Both the position numbers and the translations under genes were made by a program. Under the pieces are notes generated by a model. That model was given only the letters and a program-made list of their open reading frames with translations, had not been told where the DNA came from and did not search any database. Shown in pieces: positions 50,741-60,408 of a DNA stretch of 64,000 nt. The DNA lies in contig SCFE01000048.1 of NCBI GenBank assembly GCA_004352715.1, forward strand, positions 330,028 through 394,027, given 5' to 3'. Every line of letters starts with the position of its first letter. The first letter of the stretch is position 1. The DNA is from Hofstenia miamia (taxonomy: Eukaryota > Xenacoelomorpha > Acoela).

Positions 50741-51580
50741 TTGTTTGACCCCAATCCTGGAATATTTTGGACAAGATGGTGTACACATGAGCAAAGGTCA
50801 AAAATAGTGGAGTGGTACATTAAAACAAAGTCCTATGTGAAGACGGTTTGCAGTTCATTTCGAAACAAGAGCGAAACCAAGTCGCCGTACGATTCAATAC
50901 CAAGTGAAAAATTTCGAAAACATGGGATTGTACACAATCTAAATGCAACAAGATCAGGCAGACAAAGAACTGGCCGGTTGGCAAGCAATATCAACACAGT
51001 CAGAAATTCTGTGGTTCAAAGTCCCAAAAAATCAATTCGCAGACGGTCTCAGGAGCTTGCACTAACAAGAAACTCTATCCATTGAATCTTGCGAATGGAT
51101 TTGAATCTGTATCCTTANNNNNNNNNNNNNNNNNNNNNGATTGTACACAATCTAAATGCAACAAGATCAGGCAGACAAAGAACTGGCCGGTTGGCAAGCA
51201 ATATCAACACAGTCAGAAATTCTGTGGTTCAAAGTCCCAAAAAATCAATTCGCAGACGGTCTCAGGAGCTTGCACTAACAAGAAACTCTATCCATTGAAT
51301 CTTGCGAATGGATTTGAATCTGTATCCTTATCAGGTACAGATAACATTCAAATTGACAGATTTTGACATGGAAAAAAGAATGGAAATTTGTGAATGGTTT
51401 AATAGATGATGGAAGGAGATCAAGGATGGACTTCAAAGTAGGAATTATGACTTCATTATTTCAGGAAAAAATTACCCTAATGTACTCTATCTGTTGGCAA
51501 AAAGACTATTAATTTCAATCTAAAATAAAAAATTCATTGCAATGTAAAAGTGTTACATTTTTTTGGACGCCCCGTAAGAA
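50741..51580 (+). pseudogene. Mariner-superfamily transposase N-terminus (DUF4817 type)
   Basis: The frame opens with WCTHEQRSKIVEWYIKTKSY (first helix-turn-helix), then HNLNATRSGRQRTGRLASNI (linker with the GRPRT-type motif), then VVQSPKKSIRRRSQELALTR (second helix-turn-helix). After a stop, DLNLYPYQVQITFKLTDFD and MEKRMEICEWF follow in another frame. This order is typical of DUF4817-containing transposases. The catalytic DDD region is absent: the sequence passes quickly to TTTTTGGACGCCCCGTA near 51560-51575, which may be a terminal repeat. Part of the gene is artificially duplicated around a gap. Confidence 0.8.
50926..51330. other. 192-bp exact duplication around a 21-N gap (assembly artefact)
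   Basis: 50926-51117 and 51139-51330 are identical, with N at 51118-51138 between. This is the same pattern as at 24.2-24.7 kb and is most likely unmerged contig ends, so the transposase fragment exists once. Confidence 0.9.
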
Positions 51581-51694
51581 GTTGTTTGAACAATAAAAAA
51601 TACTGATAAAAATTCTAAAAGTCAAGAAAAGAAACAAATGACAATAAAACAAATCAATACAAGGAATATCCACAAATATTATAAGTAGCTTGGG

Positions 51695-51930
51695 CTATAT
51701 GGCGATTTTAGTTTCCATTAATAGATCAGGATTGTAGAATTTATAACCTCGCCATTTCAGTCTTTTTATATTAAAGGTGTAAAAGTATTTTTTAATATCA
51801 ATCTTAAAGTTTTTTAAAGTGTTTATTTGTTTGATGCATTTTGGTAATTCATTGCATATATTTCTAGCTGTGTTTAGAATAGTTTTTTATTATTCGCTTC
51901 TTATACCTAATTGGTTCAATTAAATGCGTT
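51695..51930 (-). pseudogene. LINE RT C-terminal fragment
   Basis: Minus strand: NTARNICNELPKCIKQINTL, KNFKIDIKKYFYTFNIKRLK, ending at a stop at 51695. It matches the W/C-N-x-L-P...F-K...L tail common to CR1/L2 RT proteins. There is no catalytic part. Confidence 0.5.
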
Positions 51931-52149
51931 CTTTTGTTTTGATTATTATTTTTTCGGAAAGAAAGTCATTTTTGTTATGTAGGAAAGCATTATTAATTAT
52001 TTTGAAGAATGCCTTTAGGATTTTTATATAGATATAGCATTGTGGATGTTTAAATAACTGAGATTTTTCTGCATTCATTATGCTTATTAAAATTGATTAT
52101 AAACTGCCCCAAATTTGAGGTGTTTTTTATGCAGACAGACTTTTCAATC

Positions 52150-52566
52150 CTATTGAGGCGTGTCTTGAGTTATAATCATTTAAACATTTTTTCGAAAATC
52201 TTGTTTTCAAAAATTCCCAGGTTGTTTAAAGTTAATAATGGCAAGCACAAATACAAATTTCGAAAATATTACTTAGATATTTGTTGTCCTGAGAAGAAAA
52301 TTCTCAAATCTGAAAATCAAAATTCTATTTCTTTTAATACACAAAAAACTAAACCTTGGATAAGCTCTACATGCATTGAATTTATTAGGACAAAGAGGGA
52401 ATGTTGGCAAATTTATTTAGCTTCTAAAACTGACAAAAACCACACTGCTTACAAGAAAACACGTAATCTATGTAACATCGAACTTAGAAATGCATTTAAT
52501 CGTTTTGCACGATTAGAATACAAAAATCTTAAAGAAGGAAATGGGAATTTATTAACAAACATCTAA
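52150..52566 (+). pseudogene. LINE endonuclease-RT linker fragment
   Basis: The plus frame contains KTKPWISSTCIEFIRTKREC and YKKTRNLCNIELRNAFNRFA followed by LEYKNLKEGN. The K-P-W-I-s...I..K...Y..Y....Y...R-N linker is characteristic of Jockey/CR1/L2 ORF2 between endonuclease and RT. The RT does not follow, and the frame ends at 52566. Confidence 0.55.
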
Positions 52567-52570
52567 ATAG

Positions 52571-52745
52571 AAAAACTACCGGCAGTCTGAAAAAACAATT
52601 TAAGTTTGTATTTTTTAGATCATGCAAATGTTAATAAATTTCGCAAATCAATAGGCTAATGTTATTACAAATATGGTAATAAATTACTGCTAGCAGTTAT
52701 GAAGTTATTTCATAAATCGTTTCACAAAAACAGTATCATATATAT
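52571..52745. other. AT-rich spacer downstream of GLO1
   Basis: Nothing recognised. Confidence 0.4.
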
Positions 52746-52751
52746 TTTATT
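52746..52751 (-). promoter_or_regulatory. Candidate GLO1 poly(A) signal
   Basis: AATAAA on the minus strand, about 225 nt past the GLO1 stop codon. AT-rich context makes chance occurrence likely. Confidence 0.35.
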
Positions 52752-52975
52752 TTTAATCAAGAAGTAATATTAAAGATGCAGGTGTGATAAAAATATGCAT
52801 ATCTATAATTTTCTAATAATCTAATAATTATCTATACTTCAAGAAGATCGAAGTAGTGTTTTGCTAAATATTAACATCTGATCATTTACAGTACAAGAGT
52901 TTCGAATAATAAAGAAAATATATTTCATTGATCCAATAAAAATATAGATTTTAAATGACGCATAAATATATATTT

Positions 52976-53190
52976 TTAAACTACTGGTTTATGACTTTGA
53001 ACTAATTCTATCCAGTAGTTATCTGGGTCTTTCACAAAAGCAATGCTTGACATTCTTCCTTCATTTGGTCTTTTTTGGAATTCAACACCTAATTTGTCCA
53101 AATGTTCACATGCAGCAGGAACATCTTTCACAACCAATGCAATATGTCCATATCCCCTTGGATCAGCATTTCCATTATGGTAGACAGGAC
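52976..53190 (-). CDS. GLO1: Glyoxalase I (lactoylglutathione lyase), last exon
   Basis: GLO1 isomerises the hemithioacetal of methylglyoxal and glutathione to S-lactoylglutathione, a cytosolic detoxification step. This minus-strand exon follows a TTTTTAG acceptor, starts with the last two bases of a codon and encodes about 70 residues: [20 protein letters not shown], then [34 protein letters not shown] and a stop at 52976. The His in GYGHIA and the Glu in YWIEL correspond to the zinc ligands of the second vicinal-oxygen-chelate half (His127 and Glu173 in human numbering), both kept. The frame is undamaged. Upstream exons are not seen in 53.2-64 kb and may lie in the 1-kb gap or beyond the window. 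Confidence 0.95.
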
Positions 53191-54048
53191 CTAAAAATTA
53201 GTAATCAATTACCAATATTGTTTTAGATTAAAGCCTGTATGGCAGGATTTGTGATGTTTCAAACTGTTTAAAACAAAGATTTGAAACATTTATATCTTGG
53301 GAAAATGTAAAAATAAATGCACAATAATTAAGGTCTCTGTACATTGACATATACAACAACGTGACAACATTCAGAGAAGAGAAAATATTTTGAGGCTGTT
53401 CCTGATTGTTTAATCATTCCACTCATTGGAGTGAAAAGGGTTTATCAGAGTGTCACGTGACTGTTTCTGCAATAAATTCAGCAAGCGCAAAGAAGACAAT
53501 ACCAACGTTGCGTGAGACTCAATGGATTAAGTACTCTACATTAAATGAGATCTCAAACTAGAATGTAGAGTGCTTATAAAACACTCAATGATCACCTGGC
53601 TGTCATTGCAAGACACTCGTTTTGCATATCTATAAGCTCCTTAAATAAAATGTTACTCGTGACAAAACCCTTAAGCTCTAGTCAAAAAGGGTTGACAAAA
53701 ACCCAAAACCCCAATTGTATTTTTGGGTGGGCTCTTGAAATTTGTGTTTTTGAAGTACAACACTGTATATGCTCCTAATATGCACTATAGCCTACTAACC
53801 AACAACAAAAAGTTGTAAACCAGCCACATAGCTTGTTGGTTGAACAAAAGATGGGTTTCTATATTTTAAACAATCAATAGGTTAGAGTAAATTTGTTAAA
53901 ATATTTAATGTTCAATAATAGCCAAGAGTAGCTATTACAAGGGCTAAGCCATTTTGTCTAATATACACGAATTGCATGAGGATCAGCAATTAGTTGCATG
54001 AATTACACAAATCTTCAGTTATATATAATATATGAAACAAATTTCATT
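53191..54048. other. Probable GLO1 intron sequence
   Basis: No exon recognised. Begins with the intron side of the GLO1 acceptor on the minus strand. Confidence 0.5.
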
Positions 54049-55063
54049 TATATATATATATATNNNNNNNNNNNNNNNNNNNNNNNNNNNNNNNNNNNNN
54101 NNNNNNNNNNNNNNNNNNNNNNNNNNNNNNNNNNNNNNNNNNNNNNNNNNNNNNNNNNNNNNNNNNNNNNNNNNNNNNNNNNNNNNNNNNNNNNNNNNNN
54201 NNNNNNNNNNNNNNNNNNNNNNNNNNNNNNNNNNNNNNNNNNNNNNNNNNNNNNNNNNNNNNNNNNNNNNNNNNNNNNNNNNNNNNNNNNNNNNNNNNNN
54301 NNNNNNNNNNNNNNNNNNNNNNNNNNNNNNNNNNNNNNNNNNNNNNNNNNNNNNNNNNNNNNNNNNNNNNNNNNNNNNNNNNNNNNNNNNNNNNNNNNNN
54401 NNNNNNNNNNNNNNNNNNNNNNNNNNNNNNNNNNNNNNNNNNNNNNNNNNNNNNNNNNNNNNNNNNNNNNNNNNNNNNNNNNNNNNNNNNNNNNNNNNNN
54501 NNNNNNNNNNNNNNNNNNNNNNNNNNNNNNNNNNNNNNNNNNNNNNNNNNNNNNNNNNNNNNNNNNNNNNNNNNNNNNNNNNNNNNNNNNNNNNNNNNNN
54601 NNNNNNNNNNNNNNNNNNNNNNNNNNNNNNNNNNNNNNNNNNNNNNNNNNNNNNNNNNNNNNNNNNNNNNNNNNNNNNNNNNNNNNNNNNNNNNNNNNNN
54701 NNNNNNNNNNNNNNNNNNNNNNNNNNNNNNNNNNNNNNNNNNNNNNNNNNNNNNNNNNNNNNNNNNNNNNNNNNNNNNNNNNNNNNNNNNNNNNNNNNNN
54801 NNNNNNNNNNNNNNNNNNNNNNNNNNNNNNNNNNNNNNNNNNNNNNNNNNNNNNNNNNNNNNNNNNNNNNNNNNNNNNNNNNNNNNNNNNNNNNNNNNNN
54901 NNNNNNNNNNNNNNNNNNNNNNNNNNNNNNNNNNNNNNNNNNNNNNNNNNNNNNNNNNNNNNNNNNNNNNNNNNNNNNNNNNNNNNNNNNNNNNNNNNNN
55001 NNNNNNNNNNNNNNNNNNNNNNNNNNNNNNNNNNNNNNNNNNNNNNNNNNNNNNNNNNNNNNN
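54049..55063. other. (TA)n tract and 1000-N assembly gap
   Basis: TA alternation at 54049-54063 leads into exactly 1000 N (54064-55063), so the size is probably a placeholder. It may hide GLO1 exons. Confidence 0.95.
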
Positions 55064-55123
55064 TTTCCTTTGTTATTTTAATTTCATCTAGTTTACTTTG
55101 AATTTCAATTTTTAATCAACTTG

Positions 55124-55131
55124 AAAAAAAA
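55124..55131 (-). terminator. RNA polymerase III oligo-T terminator of the tRNA gene
   Basis: Eight T residues on the minus strand, two bases past the tRNA 3' end. Confidence 0.7.
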
Positions 55132-55133
55132 TT

Positions 55134-55204
55134 TAGCAGAGAGTGGTTTCGATTCACCAACGTCTGGTTATGGGCCCGGCACGCTTCCCCTGCGCCACTC
55201 TGCT
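55134..55204 (-). tRNA. Initiator tRNA-Met (CAT), somewhat degenerate
   Basis: Minus strand. It starts AGCAGAGTGGCGCA and ends CTCTGCTA, so the 7-bp acceptor stem is perfect. The D arm (GCGC/GCGT) is intact, the anticodon loop is CCCATAA with CAT, and the T loop is ATCGAAA, the A54 initiator form rather than TTC. This matches animal initiator tRNA throughout. Against function, it is one base short in the anticodon-stem/variable region, the anticodon stem has about two mispairs, and one T-stem pair is lost. The oligo-T terminator is present. It is either a diverged gene or a recent tRNA pseudogene. Confidence 0.75.
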
Positions 55205-55429
55205 GAATTTTAAATGTTAATATTTTATTTATGAAAGAATGTTAATCAACTCAATCAGAAAGTTTAAGGTTTTCAAATGATTATTAGTGTGTGTGCGAAT
55301 CTTTTCGAACATTTACCAATTTTAATTTTTCATTTCAACAATTCATTTTTATTAATTCTTAAGTTGTTTTAGTTATGCCTAATTTTGTATTAAATTCCAA
55401 TTTTTAAAACTAGTTTTAATTCAAATGTT
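55205..55429. other. AT-rich spacer
   Basis: Nothing recognised. Confidence 0.4.
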
Positions 55430-55640
55430 CATTGAAGGCCCATTGGGAAACCACTTAAAACCAATAATTGCTATTAATGGCAGATGTCTGCTGGGGATTT
55501 AATCGGCCAGCAATATATATCATACAATAATCCATTGTAAACCATTCAAACCCAATAATCGTCCATTTATGGCGCAATGGTAAACCTTTGAAGGCCAATT
55601 ATGACCCATTGATTTCGCATTGATAAATCACTAATAATAT
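55430..55640. repeat. Imperfect tandem motif (CCATTG..AAACC..AACCAATAAT)
   Basis: Related segments start near 55440, 55531 and 55573. Each has a CCATTGnnAAACC core followed by CCAATAAT or CCAATTAT. A similar CCATTATTGG word occurs near 32052. The origin is unknown. Confidence 0.4.
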
Positions 55641-55807
55641 ACTATATTATCAATTGTAAATCATAATTAAATTTAGATTGAGTTCCATTGGAAGTGTATA
55701 CAGCGCATTATCTGCAATTTGATCAAATGGCATCAACAATATACTTGTGAAAAATTTTAAAGTAGGGGTTTTTAGCATCTTTCACAGAAACAGAAACAGC
55801 GGAAATG
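55641..55807. other. AT-rich 3' flank of the DUF4806 pseudogene
   Basis: Nothing recognised. Confidence 0.35.
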
Positions 55808-55813
55808 TTTATT
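55808..55813 (-). promoter_or_regulatory. Candidate poly(A) signal of the DUF4806 pseudogene
   Basis: AATAAA on the minus strand about 110 nt past the last exon. Confidence 0.35.
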
Positions 55814-56269
55814 TCTAAAGTTTAAGATATTATAGATTATTATATTTGAACACAACAAATTAAAACAAAATATAGCAAAATGTAAGAAAATTTGAACAAT
55901 GTCCATAAGTTCATGCAGTTTTACGAAATACTTTTTCCTCTAAAGGATCGGCCACCATCTCGATCCCCGCATTCCTGACCCAAAGCTTCGTATTGTCATC
56001 TATCTACTTTGCACTTATATAGCTGGGCATTTTGTTGGACAGAATACTATCTAAAAAAAGTAAATTCAATTAAAAATGATCAAGAATACCTATTATTAAG
56101 CTCATTAGCTTTGTAAATCCAAAGGCAATTTTATTACCTTTACCTGTGAAGGGTATTTGCTTTGCAAAGTCGTTTGTGAAAATTTTCGGCAAAAGACTCT
56201 TTACTGCATCCTTGCAATTCACTCCACCAATTGACGAGCAATATGTCATCTAAATGTTTAACACTAATA

Positions 56270-56272
<3 letters not shown>

Positions 56273-56303
<31 letters not shown>

Positions 56304-56597
56304 NNNNNNNNNNNNNNNNNNNNNNNNNNNNNNNNNNNNNNNNNNNNNNNNNNNNNNNNNNNNNNNNNNNNNNNNNNNNNNNNNNNNNNNNNNNNNNNNN
56401 NNNNNNNNNNNNNNNNNNNNNNNNNNNNNNNNNNNNNNNNNNNNNNNNNNNNNNNNNNNNNNNNNNNNNNNNNNNNNNNNNNNNNNNNNNNNNNNNNNNN
56501 NNNNNNNNNNNNNNNNNNNNNNNNNNNNNNNNNNNNNNNNNNNNNNNNNNNNNNNNNNNNNNNNNNNNNNNNNATATATATATATATATATATATAT
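56273..56597. repeat. (TA)n tract with 270-N gap, in intron 5 of the DUF4806 gene
   Basis: TA alternation at 56273-56302 and 56574-56597 flanks N at 56304-56573. It sits between exons 5 and 6. Confidence 0.95.
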
Positions 56598-57056
56598 CTT
56601 AAGACTTGGAACATTTTTAAGTAAAGTTTTATTGCGACATTTTTCGACAAACATTGCTGTCATTTTCAAGCAACATATTCAGTAATGGAAATAGTAGACT
56701 ATACACCAAATTTCGATAATTTTCTTGTGAAATAGCCAAAATACGTCCACAATTTCTAATTCATCTTTTAAGTTAATTAGCAAAATCGACCGAATCTCAT
56801 TCACTCTATCAGGAATATTTTCTGCATTAGGGAAAGACGTAAGCTGTTGCAGGATATTTGATTGATCCTGCTTGATTTTCGCCAATTGCTTCCAAATACG
56901 TTGCAATTGAGCTAAAACATAGAATAATACATTAAAATTATGGATAAACTACCAGCAGTTTTATCAATATCACGTTTTGTGCTTTTTATAGAGGTTGATG
57001 GTGTAGAAGGGAACTTTGGGGTATGTACACATTCTTCTCTATGCTAAATATTAGAA

Positions 57057-57059
<3 letters not shown>

Positions 57060-57089
<30 letters not shown>
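57060..57089. repeat. (TA)n microsatellite filling most of intron 3
   Basis: Fifteen TA units within the 54-bp intron between exons 3 and 4 of the DUF4806 pseudogene. Confidence 0.95.
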
Positions 57090-57091
<2 letters not shown>

Positions 57092-57847
57092 CCTTACATT
57101 TGAGGAAAGTTCATCGTTGGAAAATCTTGACGAGGCAAGAGGTGTTGAGCTAGACTGCGGTTGTCGTTTTTTCAAAGGGGTCTCAGTATTTTCCTAAAAA
57201 CTTGGATATACTGCATCACTGCATAATACTAATAATACGCTTTTAAGAATTAGTTTTATAAAATTCAGTTGAATAAGAGATATTAATAAAGATATAGAAT
57301 ATTCAACAAACTGGCGAAAATTAAATTAAATATAAAAATATTAATTATCACATAAATCTTGAATTTACAATGGCATTTAGGAAAGCTGCCGATGGTTGCC
57401 AGGAGCGTTTTCTAGCAGAGTCATCTGCTGAAATTAAATTGCTGTCAATTTCAGCTTTCGTCGCCTTTCTTCGTGCATCCTTTTCAGTATCTAACTATAT
57501 GCTAATTCCATAAACCTCTTAATTGTCATACTTGCAGTTCCAAGTAATCTCACACCATGGACTTCCCAGTCATCAAGTGGAACATCAAGCCGTTTTCTAC
57601 ATGATGTACATTCATAAGAGGCCATCTACAATGATTTCTGCCAACAAGCCATGTACATAGTTGAAACGTAATCACACTTTTGTTCACAAATGAACTCGAC
57701 AATCGAAAACATCTTAATAAAATCTAAACAAATTTAATTAAATGAATAATAATTTAGTTAAGAAGAAATGTTAGTCAGTAAATAGAATAATAACAAAAAT
57801 AATGAGCATTAATATTCAGATAATTATTTCAAAAGGGGAATACAAAA

Positions 57848-58802
57848 CTATTGGTTGACAATTGTTGGGTCTTCAAGTTTAGCACATTTGAATTGAATAT
57901 CCGAGGTTGATATCTCAATATATTCAGTTGATAAGCTTGAAACACGAAGAATATGAAACTTGCTTGATTGGCAGGGATAGTCTTCCTTCTCTAAAAATAC
58001 CTTAACTAAAAAACCTATTTTCAATATAAAAATAAAAATTGGATTTTTAAAATTTGAAATCAATATAAGAATCAAAGTGGTTGATAAAATTTCAAATGCC
58101 TACTTTGCAACGTATGCCTATCAAGAATTTTTTCAATGGATGCAACGTCATTATTAGTAAGGATTACTGTGTTGTTTTTGGCATTATCGAAAAAGCTTAA
58201 GCCACTATCTAGTTGCAAATCACTGCTGCCAAAATCATTGACCATGACTTGAACCCGATTGAAAAGTTGAGCGAGAGGCCGATTTGGGCTACGAATATAT
58301 CGTTTGATACTGTTTATGAAATTTTCAAAATCAAAGCAACTAAAGTTCCCAATTGTCCATGTTTTTCTACGCATCGCTTTAGATGCTAATAATGAGTGCA
58401 CAGTATAAAGACAAAACTTTTTCCATATATTTCTTTACTGTCACTCACAAACTTAAAAAGCAAACTATGAGCATAAGTCAACATTTCTTCTTGTACTGAA
58501 ATTAAAAGTATGCGAATGGCAATAGAGAGCAAAGAGAAATGTTTATAAAAGCGATTTGGTAAGGGTAGTAAAGCAACAAATCCCACATACAACAAAATAG
58601 TGCGAAATTCTGTACCCTTAAAGTGATGCAAATCTTTTAGGAATCTTGTTTTTCTATTAAAGCATGATGGTAGTTGTGAACCACACGATTCTAAAATGTT
58701 CGAAATACGAGAGCATATAGCACTGCAGTACCTTAAATTAGACTGTCCCTCAGTCCAAACATATAGTAGCTTTCGCATCGCTCCAAGACATACTGTGTGC
58801 AT
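57848..58802 (-). pseudogene. DUF4218/CACTA-like transposase C-terminal part, two exons
   Basis: Exon at 58104-58802 or beyond, donor GTAGGC, acceptor TTTTTTAG, last exon 57848-58005 with matching phase 1. Motifs: MHTVCLGAMRKLLYVWTEG (usual form D-x-M-H-L-x-C-L-G-V-x-R-K-L), FLKDLHHFKGTEFRTILLY, RFYKHFSLLSIAIRILLIS, a frameshift near 58395, then HSLLASKAMRRK, GNFSCFDFENFINSIKRYIR, and in exon 2 DYPCQSSKFHILRVSSLS. These blocks define a widespread animal transposon protein resembling the DUF4218 region of CACTA/EnSpm transposases. The N-terminus is absent: homology stops at a TA tract (58810). Assignment to CACTA is inference. Confidence 0.78.
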
Positions 58803-58809
58803 ATTGGAA

Positions 58810-58834
58810 ATATATATATATATATATATATATA
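58810..58834. repeat. (TA)n tract bordering the hairpin element
   Basis: Lies between the truncated transposase and the left arm of the hairpin. Confidence 0.9.
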
Positions 58835-58835
58835 G

Positions 58836-59232
58836 CGAAGGTATAGAATAGGGTGCACGTGGACGAGATAAACACTAATATAGGGTATAAAGCAATTAGA
58901 AATGCAATAACATACGTAAATAGTTCAAAAAATAATAGATATAAACCGATAACTTTACATTATTGACCAAATTCGTATCTTTGCTTATGTAGTGTCGGTT
59001 AACGGCTTCTTCATGAAGCCATAATAATCAAAACCAGGAGATTGATTCAATTCAGATATTTTTACAGGGTTAGCCGTTGCCTTTAATAATGTGGGGAATT
59101 CGTTATTTATGCAGTTATCAGTCTATATCCATTATTTTTTAAACTTTTTACCTATGTTATTGCATTTCTCATCGTTTTTTTACAGCATAGTAGTGCTTAT
59201 TTTGTCCGCGTGCACCTTATTCTATACTTTCG
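58836..59232. mobile_element. Fold-back/MITE-like element with about 120-bp inverted arms
   Basis: 58836-58954 and the complement of 59113-59232 align over about 120 bp. Both contain the landmarks TATAGAATA, GGTGCACG, AGAAATGCAATAACATA and GGATATA/AGATATA in order. The centre has a short palindrome GGCTT...AAGCC at 59004-59020. Both outer edges abut TA tracts. There is no coding capacity. This looks like a long-TIR MITE inserted at TA (Tc1/mariner style), or a hairpin born from an inverted duplication. Confidence 0.75.
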
Positions 59233-59392
59233 TATATATATATNNNNNNNNNNNNNNNNNNNNNNNNNNNNNNNNNNNNNNNNNNNNNNNNNNNNNNNNN
59301 NNNNNNNNNNNNNNNNNNNNNNNNNNNNNNNNNNNNNNNNNNNNNNNNNNNNNNNNNNNNNNNNNNNNNNNTATATATATATATATATATAT
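59233..59392. repeat. (TA)n tract with 128-N gap
   Basis: TA alternation at 59234-59243 and 59372-59392 around N at 59244-59371. Confidence 0.95.
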
Positions 59393-59635
59393 ACGCTGTG
59401 GCGCCTTTTTTCCGATTTATAGATAAACTGTGGACATTTTCTAAAAAAATAGATACCTGTAGACAGTTTTCTATGCTTGGCAACATTTATCAGTATATAG
59501 TGGTAAGGCATTACTAGTAAATACCTCCAACAAGATTGCATTGTGCATCAGAGTTAACCGCGAGAATAAATTTATAATTGCAGCCCATTAAGCGGCCCAA
59601 ATTTTCAAAGGCTTCGATCACGCCCACATGCGTCT
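59393..59635. other. Unassigned sequence
   Basis: Could hold the missing N-terminal part of the transposase, but I could not recognise its motifs. Confidence 0.3.
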
Positions 59636-60285
59636 CTTAAGTATGGCAAATATTTTCCCGTTTTGTATTAAGAAAAAACGAATTAAACACATGGAATGTT
59701 TTATGGATAGGAAACATTGGCAAAAACGAATTAATTACAACAATTGCACATGATATTATTCATTAGAAACATGAAGAATTTTTACAATGAAGAAAAGCAA
59801 TGTATTTTGAAAAAATGAAAAACGCCATTGCTTTTATCATGTAAGTCTATATTTCATATGCCTGTAATGTTTATGCATGACAAATATTTTTCCGTTTTGT
59901 ATATTGAATATTAGCGAAAAGTGAATTAATTGCATTGAAGTTTTGCAATGAAATAACAGCGCATTTGAAAAACCAGATGTAGCTCTTTGCATGTAATGTA
60001 TAGATTACCCAAAAAACGAAATAAATTACAACGATTGTGGATGCTGATCATTAGAATGTTTGGAATTTTTTACAATGAAAAATAGCAACGCATTTGAAAA
60101 GTGAAAATGTAGCCCTTTTGCATGTAGTGTATAGATTTCCTACAACGAATTCAATTACAATAATTGTATAGTTTATTTTTATGGATAAGAAAATTAACCA
60201 TTAGTCAACAATGTATTATCACAAAACGTGGTGTAAACCCCAATTAGTCAGCTAACAATATCACATATATTAGCAAAAAAAACAT
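59636..60285 (-). repeat. Subrepeat array (about 95-190 bp units), LINE 5' region type
   Basis: Units are marked by recurring AAAACGAATTAA-like starts (near 59671, 59724, 59918, 60013 and 60142), a TTACAATGAAnAA..GCAnnGnATTTnAAAA segment and CTTTTGCATGTAnTGTATAGATT. The right edge matches 50395-50480, where the array precedes the LINE ORF1. It is inferred to be a detached 5' UTR/promoter region of the A/B LINE group. Confidence 0.6.
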
Positions 60286-60408
60286 TGTTTAAAATTATTG
60301 TGCTCAATTTAATTTTATCAAAACATTTATTGTCATTAATTATATCAATTTGCCCAAATACTAGAAATTAAAAATAACAAATTCATCAACAAATTAATTC
60401 ACTCAATT
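60286..60408. other. AT-rich junction between subrepeat array and LINE A
   Basis: Nothing recognised. Confidence 0.35.

Larger units (their letters stand above)
55921..57712 (-). pseudogene. DUF4806-domain gene, seven exons, inactivated
   Basis: Minus-strand exons: about 57532-57712, 57369-57490, 57098-57193, 56953-57043, 56707-56911, 56090-56249 and 55921-56050. All six introns have GT-AG ends with matching phases. Exon 1 reads MFSIVEFICEQK...LDDWEVHGVRLLGTA, the N-terminal V-V-E-F/W-x-V-H-x-V-R-x-L region of DUF4806 proteins. Exons 2-4 are basic and Ser/Thr-rich (a likely linker). Exon 5 has a helical LQRIWKQLAKIKQDQSNILQ and LKDELEIVDVF. Exon 6 carries the DUF4806 core SSIGGVNCKDAVKSLLPKIF, TNDFAKQIPFTGKGNKIAF. 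Exon 7 ends IDDNTKLWVRNAG. Damage: TAG at 57626 and in exon 7, plus frameshifts in exons 5 and 7. The molecular function of DUF4806 is unknown to me. It lies 135 bp downstream of the transposase on the same strand. Confidence 0.85.

Noticed and set aside
59393-59600. Missing N-terminal part of the transposase beyond the hairpin element
   Set aside because: A weak N-A-L-P-L-Y stretch on the minus strand recalls a conserved block, but neighbouring residues do not fit and stops intervene.
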